DNA from: an uncultured Pseudomonadales bacterium
GTDB lineage: Bacteria > Pseudomonadota > Gammaproteobacteria > Pseudomonadales > Cellvibrionaceae
DNA: 16,704 bases
Direction of reading: 5' to 3'
Assembly: GCA_938048505.1 (NCBI GenBank)
Contig: CALIUX010000042.1
Location: forward strand, 1-16,704
Positions within the stretch are counted from its first letter, which is position 1, and the number at the start of each line of letters is the position of its first letter. Of this stretch, positions 1 to 6,343 are shown piece by piece. The notes below the pieces were generated by a model. The model worked only from the letters and a program-made list of their open reading frames with translations. It was not told the DNA's origin and made no database searches. The position numbers and the translations under genes were made by a program.

Positions 1-99
1 CATTTCGCCCTTTTCTACCTGAGCAACAACGCTCAATTTAAAGGCTAATGTGTAATCACGCTGCGTACGTTTGCGGCGACTTTTGTCGGGTCTTTCCAA
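1..99 (-). CDS. IS3-family transposase OrfA (HTH protein), N-terminal part only
   Basis: Thirty-three codons are visible before the window edge. They start at TTG (99-97) behind GGAG (110-107, 7 nt spacing). The peptide has a basic N-terminus (KSRRKRTQRDY) followed by TLAFKLSVVAQVEKGEM, which matches the opening of the helix-turn-helix OrfA proteins of IS3-like elements. OrfA binds the element ends and is normally translated with OrfB, the DDE integrase, by programmed frameshifting. OrfB and the rest of OrfA are outside the window, so it cannot be judged whether the element is intact. The TTG start is chosen because no ATG is available upstream and the ribosome site fits. The family call rests on recognition of this short segment. 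Confidence 0.65.
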   Translation of the reverse strand, partial: MERPDKSRRKRTQRDYTLAFKLSVVAQVEKGEM

Positions 100-139
100 A
101 ATAGGTCTCCTAGTGGTAAACCTATTTCAGGACGGGACA
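1..139 (-). mobile_element. End of an IS3-family-like insertion sequence, cut by the window edge
   Basis: The minus strand from 139 leftward reads TGTCCCGTCCTGAAATAGG, then a ribosome site and a transposase OrfA-like start. The TG/CA terminal dinucleotide and the immediate orfA start resemble the left end of IS3-family elements. I place the outer end at 139 by that resemblance; the opposite end lies outside the window, so neither terminal inverted repeats nor a target duplication can be checked. AATAGGT (100-106) and ACCTATT (120-126) form an internal inverted repeat flanking the orfA ribosome site, which could limit transposase translation. Confidence 0.6.
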
Positions 140-147
140 ATAAAAAT

Positions 148-188
148 AAAAAAGGCGCCTAACTCAGTAAGAGCTAGGCGCCTTTTTT
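148..188 (-). terminator. Bidirectional intrinsic terminator
   Basis: AGGCGCCTA and an adjacent CTC pair with GAG and TAGGCGCCT across a short loop. The stem is flanked by an A run on the left (148-153) and a T run on the right (183-188), so it reads as a rho-independent terminator on both strands. On the minus strand it lies 26 bases beyond the stop of the gene at 214-864. On the plus strand it would block transcription coming out of the insertion sequence. Confidence 0.88.
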
Positions 189-213
189 ATATCTTTTTAG
201 CCAAATAACGCCT

Positions 214-864
214 CTAAAGCGTTTGCATCTTATCCAAAATCACACGCTTGATACTCATCACTTCCATGGCAGACAAGCCCGAAAGTTTAGCCAAATTAAG
301 CGAGTGCAAATGTAAAGAAGGCGTGCTCTCATCCAATTCGCGCAAGTCACCTTTCATGAGTATGGGCAATAAAGGCTGCTCTGGCGGGCGACGCGCATTA
401 ATTAGCTTAAGGCCTGCTTTAAGCGGCACCAACCGATAAGGATCATCACCTTTACGTAAAGGGATACGTAACATCATGCAATAAGCCTTGCCGACTAAGT
501 GTGGCACAATCAGCAACCCTGTTGGCTTGATAGCGGATTCCGAAACATAATTAAAAATATCATGATGCGCATCAGGACTAGGCAGAATAACCAGCTTACG
601 CTTTTCTTCAGCAGGGAAAAAGACGTTGTAGTTAGTGTAAATTTGCTCAACAGAATTCGAGTAAACACAAATGCGGTTTTCAAACTGCAAAATGAATGAT
701 TCGGCACGCTTTCGCTGCTTAAATTGATCAAGGTCCCAAACAAGGTCTCGGTTGCCCTGATTGCGATTCAAATCTACCTCTGAACCACCGCCCTCTGCAT
801 TAAACATATCATCTGCGATATTGCATTGCCCGCTACTCACTGTAGACATGCTGAGTGATGTCAC
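214..864 (-). CDS. Unrecognised conserved-looking cytoplasmic protein, 216 residues
   Basis: I do not recognise this protein. It opens at a GTG (864-862) with AGGGGG (878-873) 8 nt upstream; an in-frame ATG at 849 has no such site. There is no signal peptide or membrane segment. Residues 1-35 are polar and probably disordered (SSGQCN, GGGSE). A mixed alpha/beta region follows from about residue 40, containing ENRICVY, KRKLVILPSPDAHHDIF and GLLIVPHLVGKAYCMMLRIPL, and the C-terminus is leucine-rich and helical. It appears monocistronic, ending just before a strong terminator, with its own possible promoter upstream. The length, clean ribosome site and terminator support a real gene. A regulatory or adaptor role is possible, but nothing in the sequence decides it. 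Confidence 0.75.
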   Translation of the reverse strand: MTSLSMSTVSSGQCNIADDMFNAEGGGSEVDLNRNQGNRDLVWDLDQFKQRKRAESFILQFENRICVYSNSVEQIYTNYNVFFPAEEKRKLVILPSPDAHHDIFNYVSESAIKPTGLLIVPHLVGKAYCMMLRIPLRKGDDPYRLVPLKAGLKLINARRPPEQPLLPILMKGDLRELDESTPSLHLHSLNLAKLSGLSAMEVMSIKRVILDKMQTL

Positions 865-884
865 ACGTTTTGCCCCCTGTAATG

Positions 885-912
885 ATTATCGAAACGACAC
901 AAAAATTGATAA
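885..912 (-). promoter_or_regulatory. Possible sigma-70 promoter for the 214-864 gene
   Basis: On the minus strand, TTATCA (912-907) and GATAAT (890-885) are separated by 16 nt, just upstream of the AGGGGG ribosome site. The -10 element is a good match and the -35 is weak. This is assigned by eye; AT-rich DNA gives such matches by chance. Confidence 0.3.
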
Positions 913-1070
913 TGCTCAGCTTTAACTGGGCACTTATTCAGATTTGCTCTCACCGGTTTTATTTTGAGAATAGCCCGATACTAAAAAAAGGGAGTTACCC
1001 AGCGACTTGGCGGTAGAATCTCACGCTGGATGGCAAAACAGACATATCTATGACTCAGATAATACAACGC
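913..1070. other. Non-coding stretch between the 216-residue gene and the MarR terminator
   Basis: Together with the flanking elements this fills the 371-base gap between the genes at 214-864 and 1236-1667. The open frame on the plus strand from 1007 runs over the terminator and into the MarR 3' end, and has no ribosome site, so I do not call it a gene. I see no RNA gene or repeat here. Confidence 0.5.
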
Positions 1071-1107
1071 AAAAAGCCACCCCATGCTCTTCACATAGGG
1101 TGGCTTT
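1071..1107 (-). terminator. Intrinsic terminator downstream of the MarR gene
   Basis: AAAGCCACCC (1073-1082) pairs perfectly with GGGTGGCTTT (1098-1107) around a 15-nt loop. On the minus strand the stem runs straight into a T tract at 1075-1071. It lies about 130 bases past the MarR stop codon, so the MarR transcript would carry a sizeable 3' untranslated region. A small extra hairpin (GACCC/GGGTC, 1121-1137) lies within that 3' region. Confidence 0.7.
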
Positions 1108-1207
1108 AGAAAAAATAGACCCGAACAAAGGGTCAATACTCCATACACTTTTTACCGTGTACGAATGCAGAAGCTTTATAGCCTCCGTATGTTATGAATA
1201 CTGGGTA

Positions 1208-1241
1208 TTACTACTGGTTACTACTGGAGTGATTACTACTG
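1208..1241. repeat. Short direct repeat TTACTACTGG at the MarR 3' end
   Basis: TTACTACTGG occurs twice in perfect tandem (1208-1217, 1218-1227), and a third copy TTACTACTG follows at 1233-1241. The last copy includes the MarR stop codon (1238-1236), so the repeat has grown at the gene's 3' border. It looks like a slippage product; no function is apparent. Confidence 0.6.
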
Positions 1242-1667
1242 CTCGATGGCAATAATATCGTCCAAAAGGCCCACTACTTGGCTCATTTTATTCGCGCTGA
1301 TGTTACCGCTGAGCTTATCGTAATTAGCTTGTACTTTAGGCAATACTTTTTGATGAAGACGCTTACCTTTTGCACTTAATGAAATAATCAGCTCACGCTG
1401 GTCACCCGGCGAGGTCTTGCGCAGTAAAAAACCATCTTCCTGAAGACGATTAAGGATACGAGATAGGCTAGGCCCTAAGATGGCGCTTTGCGATGCAAGT
1501 GTTTGCGCGTTTAATTCACCATTCAGGTATACCGTGCGAATAACACGCCACTGCTGCTCGGTCAGGTCATATGCACTGAGCGTTTGACGCGCCGATAAAA
1601 CAATCGATTCACGGGCTTTTTGTAAAAGAATGGGGAGGCTTTCAAAATCAACTTTCATACTAGTCAT
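1236..1667 (-). CDS. MarR-family transcriptional regulator, HpaR-like
   Basis: A 143-residue winged-helix repressor of usual MarR length. The segment LPILLQKARESI (11-22) followed by LTEQQWRVIRTVY (35-47) is typical of the HpaR branch, named for the regulator of homoprotocatechuate degradation. The winged helix-turn-helix spans about 53-97: the recognition helix is near 64-76 (LGPSLSRILNRLQ) and the wing carries the conserved DQRELIISLS (89-98). C-terminal helices would form the dimer interface. No aromatic degradation genes lie nearby, so the effector and targets are unknown. Two inverted repeats at the start region suggest autoregulation. The first ATG (1667) has no clear ribosome site; an alternative ATG lies 9 nt further in at 1658. 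The family call is confident; the HpaR function is not implied. Confidence 0.92.
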   Translation of the reverse strand: MTSMKVDFESLPILLQKARESIVLSARQTLSAYDLTEQQWRVIRTVYLNGELNAQTLASQSAILGPSLSRILNRLQEDGFLLRKTSPGDQRELIISLSAKGKRLHQKVLPKVQANYDKLSGNISANKMSQVVGLLDDIIAIEQ

Positions 1668-1669
1668 AG

Positions 1670-1721
1670 ATCAACAAAATTAACGATTACAGAAGAGGTT
1701 AAATATTAACCATTTGTTGAT
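1670..1721 (-). promoter_or_regulatory. Candidate MarR operator region with two nested palindromes
   Basis: ATCAACAAA (1670-1678) and TTTGTTGAT (1713-1721) form a perfect 9-bp inverted repeat with a 34-nt spacer, directly before the MarR start codon. Nested near its right arm is GGTTAA-ATA-TTAACC (1697-1711), a perfect 6-bp palindrome with a 3-nt centre, the size MarR dimers usually bind. The location fits autorepression. Binding is inferred. Confidence 0.45.
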
Positions 1722-1777
1722 TTACGCGCCAGAGGTATTAGACAAAAAATGAACCTAAACAGCCAAAATACCGCCTT

Positions 1778-1807
1778 TTGAATGAGGTTTCCGACGAGCG
1801 GTATAAT
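1778..1807 (+). promoter_or_regulatory. Consensus-like sigma-70 promoter facing right, with no annotated target
   Basis: TTGAAT (1778-1783), an 18-nt spacer and a perfect TATAAT (1802-1807) lie in the gap between the MarR start and the DUF1501-like 3' end. Transcription would begin near 1814 and run antisense into the DUF1501-like gene. The only reading frame it meets at once is a 28-codon one beginning at 1815. Confidence 0.35.
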
Positions 1808-1814
1808 AATTAGC

Positions 1815-1901
1815 ATGGCAGATAAAGTCAAATCAACCATTACGCGTATCAATATACTTCTTTTAGTATTGCAAAAAAAGCCAATAAAAAGAACCCGTTA
1901 A
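1815..1901 (+). CDS. Possible leaderless 28-residue micro-ORF (doubtful)
   Basis: An ATG at 1815 opens 28 codons closed by TAA at 1899-1901. The peptide is basic with a short hydrophobic stretch: MADKVKSTITRINILLLV, then a Lys/Arg-rich end. The ATG sits about 8 bases after a perfect TATAAT, where transcription should start, so it could be read as a leaderless message. It has no ribosome site. Without comparative evidence it may equally be chance, or the region may give a small antisense RNA to the 3' end of the neighbouring gene. It is listed so that it is not lost. Confidence 0.15.
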   Translation: MADKVKSTITRINILLLVLQKKPIKRTR

Positions 1902-1933
1902 GCTAATTAATGAGAAACAATAAACGGCGTCTT

Positions 1934-3559
1934 TCAAACCGTACCACTAACCACTGGCTGAAAAGCGGTAATACGATCCAAATCGCCTAAACTGTGCCCA
2001 GGGAAAAGATCCGAGAACACCCCTTGCTCGCCATGTAACGCCAAGTAATTGAGCACTACTGATTCCACAAGCGAATTTACATTGTTTGCCGCAGGGCTGG
2101 ATGAGGTTTCTACATCCCCAGAGGCACGCATAAAGCCTATTTGCTGCTGCTTAGCTTGTTGCTCGGGAGAGCCGCCCATCAACTCGGGTTTACCGCCAGG
2201 GTTATACACAAGAAAAAAAGCACTCGCGGTTTGTTGATTATCACCGGTCCAAACACCTTTACCGCGCCCTTGTTCACTATCATCTGTGCTGCCATTACTG
2301 AATACCGAGCCATCACTGAAGACATACATCATCACAGGCTTGCCTTGCTTGGCAGCGTATTCCAATACGGCACCCATACAACGGCCTGCGCGCAAATCGC
2401 GCTGCTCGCCCGTTGCTCGATCCCCCGTATGGTAATCATAACCGCCCATTGTTATCGTGCCGGCACCGGCATAGGCGCCTCGACTTGCACTCTCGGCGCC
2501 ACCCCCAGCACTTCGCTCAGGGCCATCGAGTACCATTTTGATCACAGAAGCTGTTTTACGAAACTCTCGGTCATTCATATCCTCAACGCTAAAGACGCCC
2601 TGCTCGCCCACAATATTGGGGTCAGATAGTGGGCTCAGGTCGACCCCACCAAATTGCGAGACGATATCGGCGCTTTTGGCATAGCTGCAACGCACATGCT
2701 GTTTAATGATGTCGTCGCGGGCGCGTTGTGTATCAACAGCATTTAATTTCGCGTTGCTCACACGGTACATCGCCTCCATCACGGCAACCGTATCGTCTTT
2801 CGATAACAAACCGACCAACCCACCTGTATCAACCAAACCTGTCACATCCGTAGGGCGATCAACCTTAGTCGGTCTAGCAGCCGCATCGATCATGCTGGCA
2901 GGCGACATGGAGTTCCCCCCTGAAAGGCTGCTCACCGAACCGCAAAGTGGCAATAATGCACCTGCGGCACCGGCTCGATAAATGCCATACATAGGATTAT
3001 GAGGGTTATTACCCGTATCATTTTCGCTACGAGCCGCAATCACAGCGCCATTGATTTGCCCACGCGTCTCTTCCGATGTTTTCTCTAATATGCCCGCCAA
3101 AAATTGGCTATCGGAATGAAAAGCCAAACCCAACTCTTCATTAATAAAATCACTAACGCCTGTTTCGGGGTTCGCAATCGAGGGTGCCATATCACCTGGC
3201 AGGCCCTGTTTAGAATAACCACTGGTGCTTAGGAAATCCTTTTGCCCATCTGGGCCGCCAACCAAAACGTTGGAACCCGCAATATTGGCTCCACCCGCTA
3301 AATCAAAGCAAATAAAGGGGATTTTATTCGCACCGCCGTATTCAAGCTGGCAGTTATCGCCATGATCACCGGCCACAATATCAGCAGACAGCGCAGCCAT
3401 AGCGGGGTTACTTAGCCACGATGCCCCAAGAACCGAAGTCGCGCCGGCACTAAACCCTTGAGCAATGAAGTCACGCCTTGAGCGAGGCTTATGGTGCTCA
3501 GGGTGCGCCAATGCCTCATCAGGAGAAAACGACTGTTTTGAGCCTCGGTTTCTTTTCAT
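1934..3559 (-). CDS. Tat-exported DUF1501-like protein
   Basis: About 541 residues. The N-terminus has a charged stretch, a twin-arginine motif SRRDFI (near residue 28), a hydrophobic segment and an AMA-type cleavage site near residue 55, so the protein is exported folded by the Tat route. The mature part opens with FICFDLAGGANIAGSNVLVG, the start pattern of DUF1501 proteins, which are alkaline-phosphatase-superfamily-like and often carry Tat signals. Later DUF1501-like features include the GTITMGGYDYH segment and MMYVFSDGSVFSNG. It has no CxxCH haem motif. Three start codons lie in a row (TTG 3565, ATG 3562, ATG 3559). AGGA (3570-3567) is 7 nt from the last, so I chose 3559. It is the third gene of the minus-strand block, 189 bases after the LamG gene. 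The enzymatic role is unknown; the family resemblance is moderate. Confidence 0.8.
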   Translation of the reverse strand: MKRNRGSKQSFSPDEALAHPEHHKPRSRRDFIAQGFSAGATSVLGASWLSNPAMAALSADIVAGDHGDNCQLEYGGANKIPFICFDLAGGANIAGSNVLVGGPDGQKDFLSTSGYSKQGLPGDMAPSIANPETGVSDFINEELGLAFHSDSQFLAGILEKTSEETRGQINGAVIAARSENDTGNNPHNPMYGIYRAGAAGALLPLCGSVSSLSGGNSMSPASMIDAAARPTKVDRPTDVTGLVDTGGLVGLLSKDDTVAVMEAMYRVSNAKLNAVDTQRARDDIIKQHVRCSYAKSADIVSQFGGVDLSPLSDPNIVGEQGVFSVEDMNDREFRKTASVIKMVLDGPERSAGGGAESASRGAYAGAGTITMGGYDYHTGDRATGEQRDLRAGRCMGAVLEYAAKQGKPVMMYVFSDGSVFSNGSTDDSEQGRGKGVWTGDNQQTASAFFLVYNPGGKPELMGGSPEQQAKQQQIGFMRASGDVETSSSPAANNVNSLVESVVLNYLALHGEQGVFSDLFPGHSLGDLDRITAFQPVVSGTV

Positions 3560-3591
3560 CATCAATTCCTACGGTGGGGCTTTTACTGGGT

Positions 3592-3627
3592 AAAAGCGAG
3601 TGGATCAAAACGCTTTTTAGATCCACT
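3592..3627 (-). promoter_or_regulatory. Two mutually exclusive hairpins in the leader of the DUF1501-like gene
   Basis: AGTGGATC (3599-3606) pairs with GATCCACT (3620-3627), an 8-bp stem. AAAAGCG (3592-3598) pairs with CGCTTTT (3611-3617), a 7-bp stem. The arms interleave, so in a message from the minus strand only one stem can fully form. The element ends about 20 bases before the ribosome site of the 1934-3559 gene, the usual place for a leader switch, although a function is only inferred. Confidence 0.35.
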
Positions 3628-3656
3628 ATTCAATCATTTTTTAGTCAATCAACTTA

Positions 3657-3698
3657 TTGTGAGTCGACGTTTGTAAGCCAACGTTTGTGAATCAACGC
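3657..3698. repeat. Three tandem imperfect 14-bp repeats
   Basis: TTGTGAGTCGACGT (3657-3670), TTGTAAGCCAACGT (3671-3684) and TTGTGAATCAACGC (3685-3698) are in direct tandem, sharing TTGTxAxxCxACG. A degraded fourth unit may lie at 3643-3656. The array is in the spacer between the LamG and DUF1501-like genes, about 95-140 bases upstream of the latter's start. It could be a set of binding sites or a simple slippage product. Confidence 0.55.
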
Positions 3699-3748
3699 TC
3701 TTTAGGCTAACAGGCGCCTTACGCTAACCTGTTTCAATAGCTGTCTCC

Positions 3749-6340
3749 TCACTGTATAAGCATGGCTGCACTGCCTAATGCTGCAGCGCAGACAGCCGTC
3801 GCGGTACTGTCCGTTGTCCCGGCTGGGCAGGTCGTACCGCATGCGGTCATGCGATCGATTAACTGATTCAGTTGTAGCGTCAATTCAGGCAGCGCAGGGC
3901 TTGTGCTAACCTGCGTACCATCTGGTGCTATCACAACGAGCATTTGCGCTAAGCGCGTGATGAAGTGCTCTCGACCTGCGCTATTGAAGGCAACAGGCGG
4001 ATTGGCGCCAAAACTGAATTGGGGGAATTTTTGCGCCCTCAGCGACTCATCAGCCACTAACGTTGCGCAATACGCCACGGCGAGCTGCGTAATGCCCATA
4101 TGATGCGCCGGTAGAAAACCTTCAATGTTTTCATTGACGGGTAATTGCTGCTCCACTTTGCCATAGGTTTCTACAATAGGTGCTTGTGTTGTGGGCACGC
4201 CTGTCATCGCCGATAAACTATTGTGAATATCGGCAAAGGTCTTAATCCCGATATCAGCAGCTTTAGCTTCTTCAGCAATATCTTCACGCTCTGGCAGCGC
4301 GGGCACGGCGTCCGCTGGCCGACTGAAAGACGTACCCGATAGCGCATCAAAGGTTAAAAAGAATTCATCCGCCGTTTTGCCTTGCTCAACAGGAATTAAC
4401 GCACCCAGCCGCGATAAGGGCTGCCCTCGCCCAGGTACATAATCACTTGCTGTAATCACAGTATCGAGCGTAGCGAAGGCTTGCCCAATGGCAGGCTCTT
4501 GACCGTTCACGCCGATGCGCATGCCTTTTAAACGAATATCGTTCAAGGGAGCAGCATTTGAGCCAACCAGTTGGTTGGGGTCAAGGATGTAGAAGAACGG
4601 GTTAGCAAATAGATAGCTATGGCTATCAAAGGGCTCTGCCTCAAAAATGACATAGGCATCAGTTCCCGCAGGTAGCGAACCGGCATTGATGGAGTCAGTG
4701 ACACGAAACAGCATCAAAAACTTCTCACCAACGCCAGCATCATAATTCGCTTGAATACTGTCTGCACTTAAGGCGCGGCTATGGATGCCCAAAAAGCGTA
4801 GTGTACCCAGCCAAGGATCAAGCCCAGAGGCCTCTACCCCCAAAATCAAGGCAAACGTATCATCCCAGGTCGCAAGACTGGCCTCACCCACCTCGTCTGC
4901 AGACTCTTCTGTAATCAGCTCGCCATTAACGTAAATACGCCGGCCATCAAGAATATTAAACGTCACCACAACATGCTGAAGCGTCGCTTGCAGCACTTCG
5001 TCAGCCGCAGGAGTCGAGACCGCAGGCTGACCATTCGTTGATGCCTCACTCGTACGGTTCAAAAAATCATAGTTGTACAGTGTTTGACCCAACGTAAAGT
5101 TACGTGCGTCATCCCCAGCCGTATAACTCACAATGCGCGCAGGCCCGTCTTGCGTGACATTGGCTGGCGCGACCCATGCTTCAATAGAATATTCACCCGA
5201 AAAGGTAATGCGTCGATGCAGCTTTTTACTGTCGGCGGTTGCGCCTTGAATACGTCCATTGTCGGGGTTTTCACCCGCGTCATCATCGTAAAAGCGCACC
5301 CCCCAAACACCGCCTTCAAGCCAACCAGCATCCCCGCTGATGCGCAAATCTAACGGAGGCTCCACACCAGATGTATCGTAAGCAATGTCGCCTTGCCCTG
5401 TCTTGAATTCATATTTGGCGATGATGTTGTTTTCAACACGGCCGCCGGTATTCGCCAGTAAACCATCTTGCGACAACTGTAGGGCATTACTCGTCACCCA
5501 TGCCGGGTTGACCGAGACGGGCTCAACACCCGCTGCAATAGCTGCAATTGCATCTCGCAAGGCAGCAGCATCACTGGCGCAGTTGGCAGACCAACAGTTA
5601 TGTGACTCCTCGGCTAAACGCACCACCATGCGCGAACGCTCTGGCGCAGTGAGTTTTAATTTCGTTTTAGCTGCTTGATAAGCCGAGTCCACATCGCTAC
5701 CCGCAAAATAAGGCTGCTGAGGCGGTGCCCCGTCAGGCGCATGACACTCTGAGCAGTATGGTTCCAAATACGGGTCATATAACTTCTCTTTAAAGGCCTG
5801 ACTGTCTTCAGGGAAAGGCAGACTTGTGCCCACGGGCTTAATATCAGGGGGCAGCAACAGCACCTGTGCTTGCTCAATTTCTTTCCCTTGCGCAATTGCG
5901 ACATCACGTAACCATGCATCAATCCATGTCACAAGCGTATCACCACATACAGTGGGTTCATTCCGCCAACACTGATGCCCACCAGCAACCTGCGTTACCA
6001 TACGTGAAAGGCTGGATGCGTCTGTGTTGATGACGGTTAAACCCGCTTCATAAGCCAAATCAATATCATCTTTACGCGCAAATTGTGGCTCTTGTCCACC
6101 TTCAATATGGCAAGCCCCACAACGATCTTCGCGCGCCAAATTGGTCCAAATATTCGTCAAATACGCTTGGACTTCTGCGGCTGAAGGCGATGGGCCTTTA
6201 TACACAGCGCCTTCTAGTACAGTATCTGGCTCGACTGGGGGCGGATTTTTTGTGTTTGTCGGAGCACTGTTTTGGCTGCACCCAGTGAAGAGAATGGCGC
6301 TGGCAATCAAAATAAAATAGAGGCGTAAATGCATCACCAT
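3749..6340 (-). CDS. Diheme LamG-domain lipoprotein
   Basis: An 863-residue exported protein. The signal peptide ends in a lipobox (LFTGC, Cys21), so it should be lipid-anchored. Two c-type haem motifs follow, CGACH (74-78) and CSECH (196-200), in two related modules of about 90 residues. Each module has CxxCH, then an AY-A segment, SRMV (112-115, 236-239), HxCW (122-125, 247-250) and a further Cys, so the haem domain is duplicated. Residues about 305-540 form a laminin-G/concanavalin-like domain: WLEGGVWGVRF, SIEAWVAP, HVVVTF, IYVNGELI, and FLGIHSRALSADSIQANYDAG at its close. The C-terminal 320 residues are not recognised and end in a Cys-containing segment (CGTTCP). The start codon lies 3 nt after the upstream cytochrome's stop; GGGGGAG within that gene's last codons is its ribosome site, so translation is coupled. 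LamG may bind glycans or protein; an electron-transfer role is inferred from the haems. Confidence 0.88.
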   Translation of the reverse strand: MVMHLRLYFILIASAILFTGCSQNSAPTNTKNPPPVEPDTVLEGAVYKGPSPSAAEVQAYLTNIWTNLAREDRCGACHIEGGQEPQFARKDDIDLAYEAGLTVINTDASSLSRMVTQVAGGHQCWRNEPTVCGDTLVTWIDAWLRDVAIAQGKEIEQAQVLLLPPDIKPVGTSLPFPEDSQAFKEKLYDPYLEPYCSECHAPDGAPPQQPYFAGSDVDSAYQAAKTKLKLTAPERSRMVVRLAEESHNCWSANCASDAAALRDAIAAIAAGVEPVSVNPAWVTSNALQLSQDGLLANTGGRVENNIIAKYEFKTGQGDIAYDTSGVEPPLDLRISGDAGWLEGGVWGVRFYDDDAGENPDNGRIQGATADSKKLHRRITFSGEYSIEAWVAPANVTQDGPARIVSYTAGDDARNFTLGQTLYNYDFLNRTSEASTNGQPAVSTPAADEVLQATLQHVVVTFNILDGRRIYVNGELITEESADEVGEASLATWDDTFALILGVEASGLDPWLGTLRFLGIHSRALSADSIQANYDAGVGEKFLMLFRVTDSINAGSLPAGTDAYVIFEAEPFDSHSYLFANPFFYILDPNQLVGSNAAPLNDIRLKGMRIGVNGQEPAIGQAFATLDTVITASDYVPGRGQPLSRLGALIPVEQGKTADEFFLTFDALSGTSFSRPADAVPALPEREDIAEEAKAADIGIKTFADIHNSLSAMTGVPTTQAPIVETYGKVEQQLPVNENIEGFLPAHHMGITQLAVAYCATLVADESLRAQKFPQFSFGANPPVAFNSAGREHFITRLAQMLVVIAPDGTQVSTSPALPELTLQLNQLIDRMTACGTTCPAGTTDSTATAVCAAALGSAAMLIQ

Positions 6341-6343
6341 GGT

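Noticed and set aside
1007..1255. Plus-strand open frame of 82 codons
   Set aside because: It has no ribosome site, crosses the MarR terminator hairpin and overlaps the MarR 3' end; it reads as a chance frame.
1785..1795. AGGTTTCCGAC shared with a site near 14879
   Set aside because: One 11-bp match in 16.7 kb, in different contexts and without flanking similarity, is not enough to call a dispersed repeat.
3592..3627. True H-type pseudoknot
   Set aside because: The loop that must span the 8-bp stem has zero length, so both stems cannot coexist; alternative hairpins are more plausible.
3709..3733. AACAGG/CCTGTT hairpin as terminator of the LamG gene
   Set aside because: Only 6 bp with a 13-nt loop and no T tract on the minus strand; the DUF1501-like gene probably continues the same transcript.
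5084..5353. Plus-strand frame opposite the LamG domain
   Set aside because: It is the shadow of a clear LamG coding frame; no ribosome site or recognisable protein.
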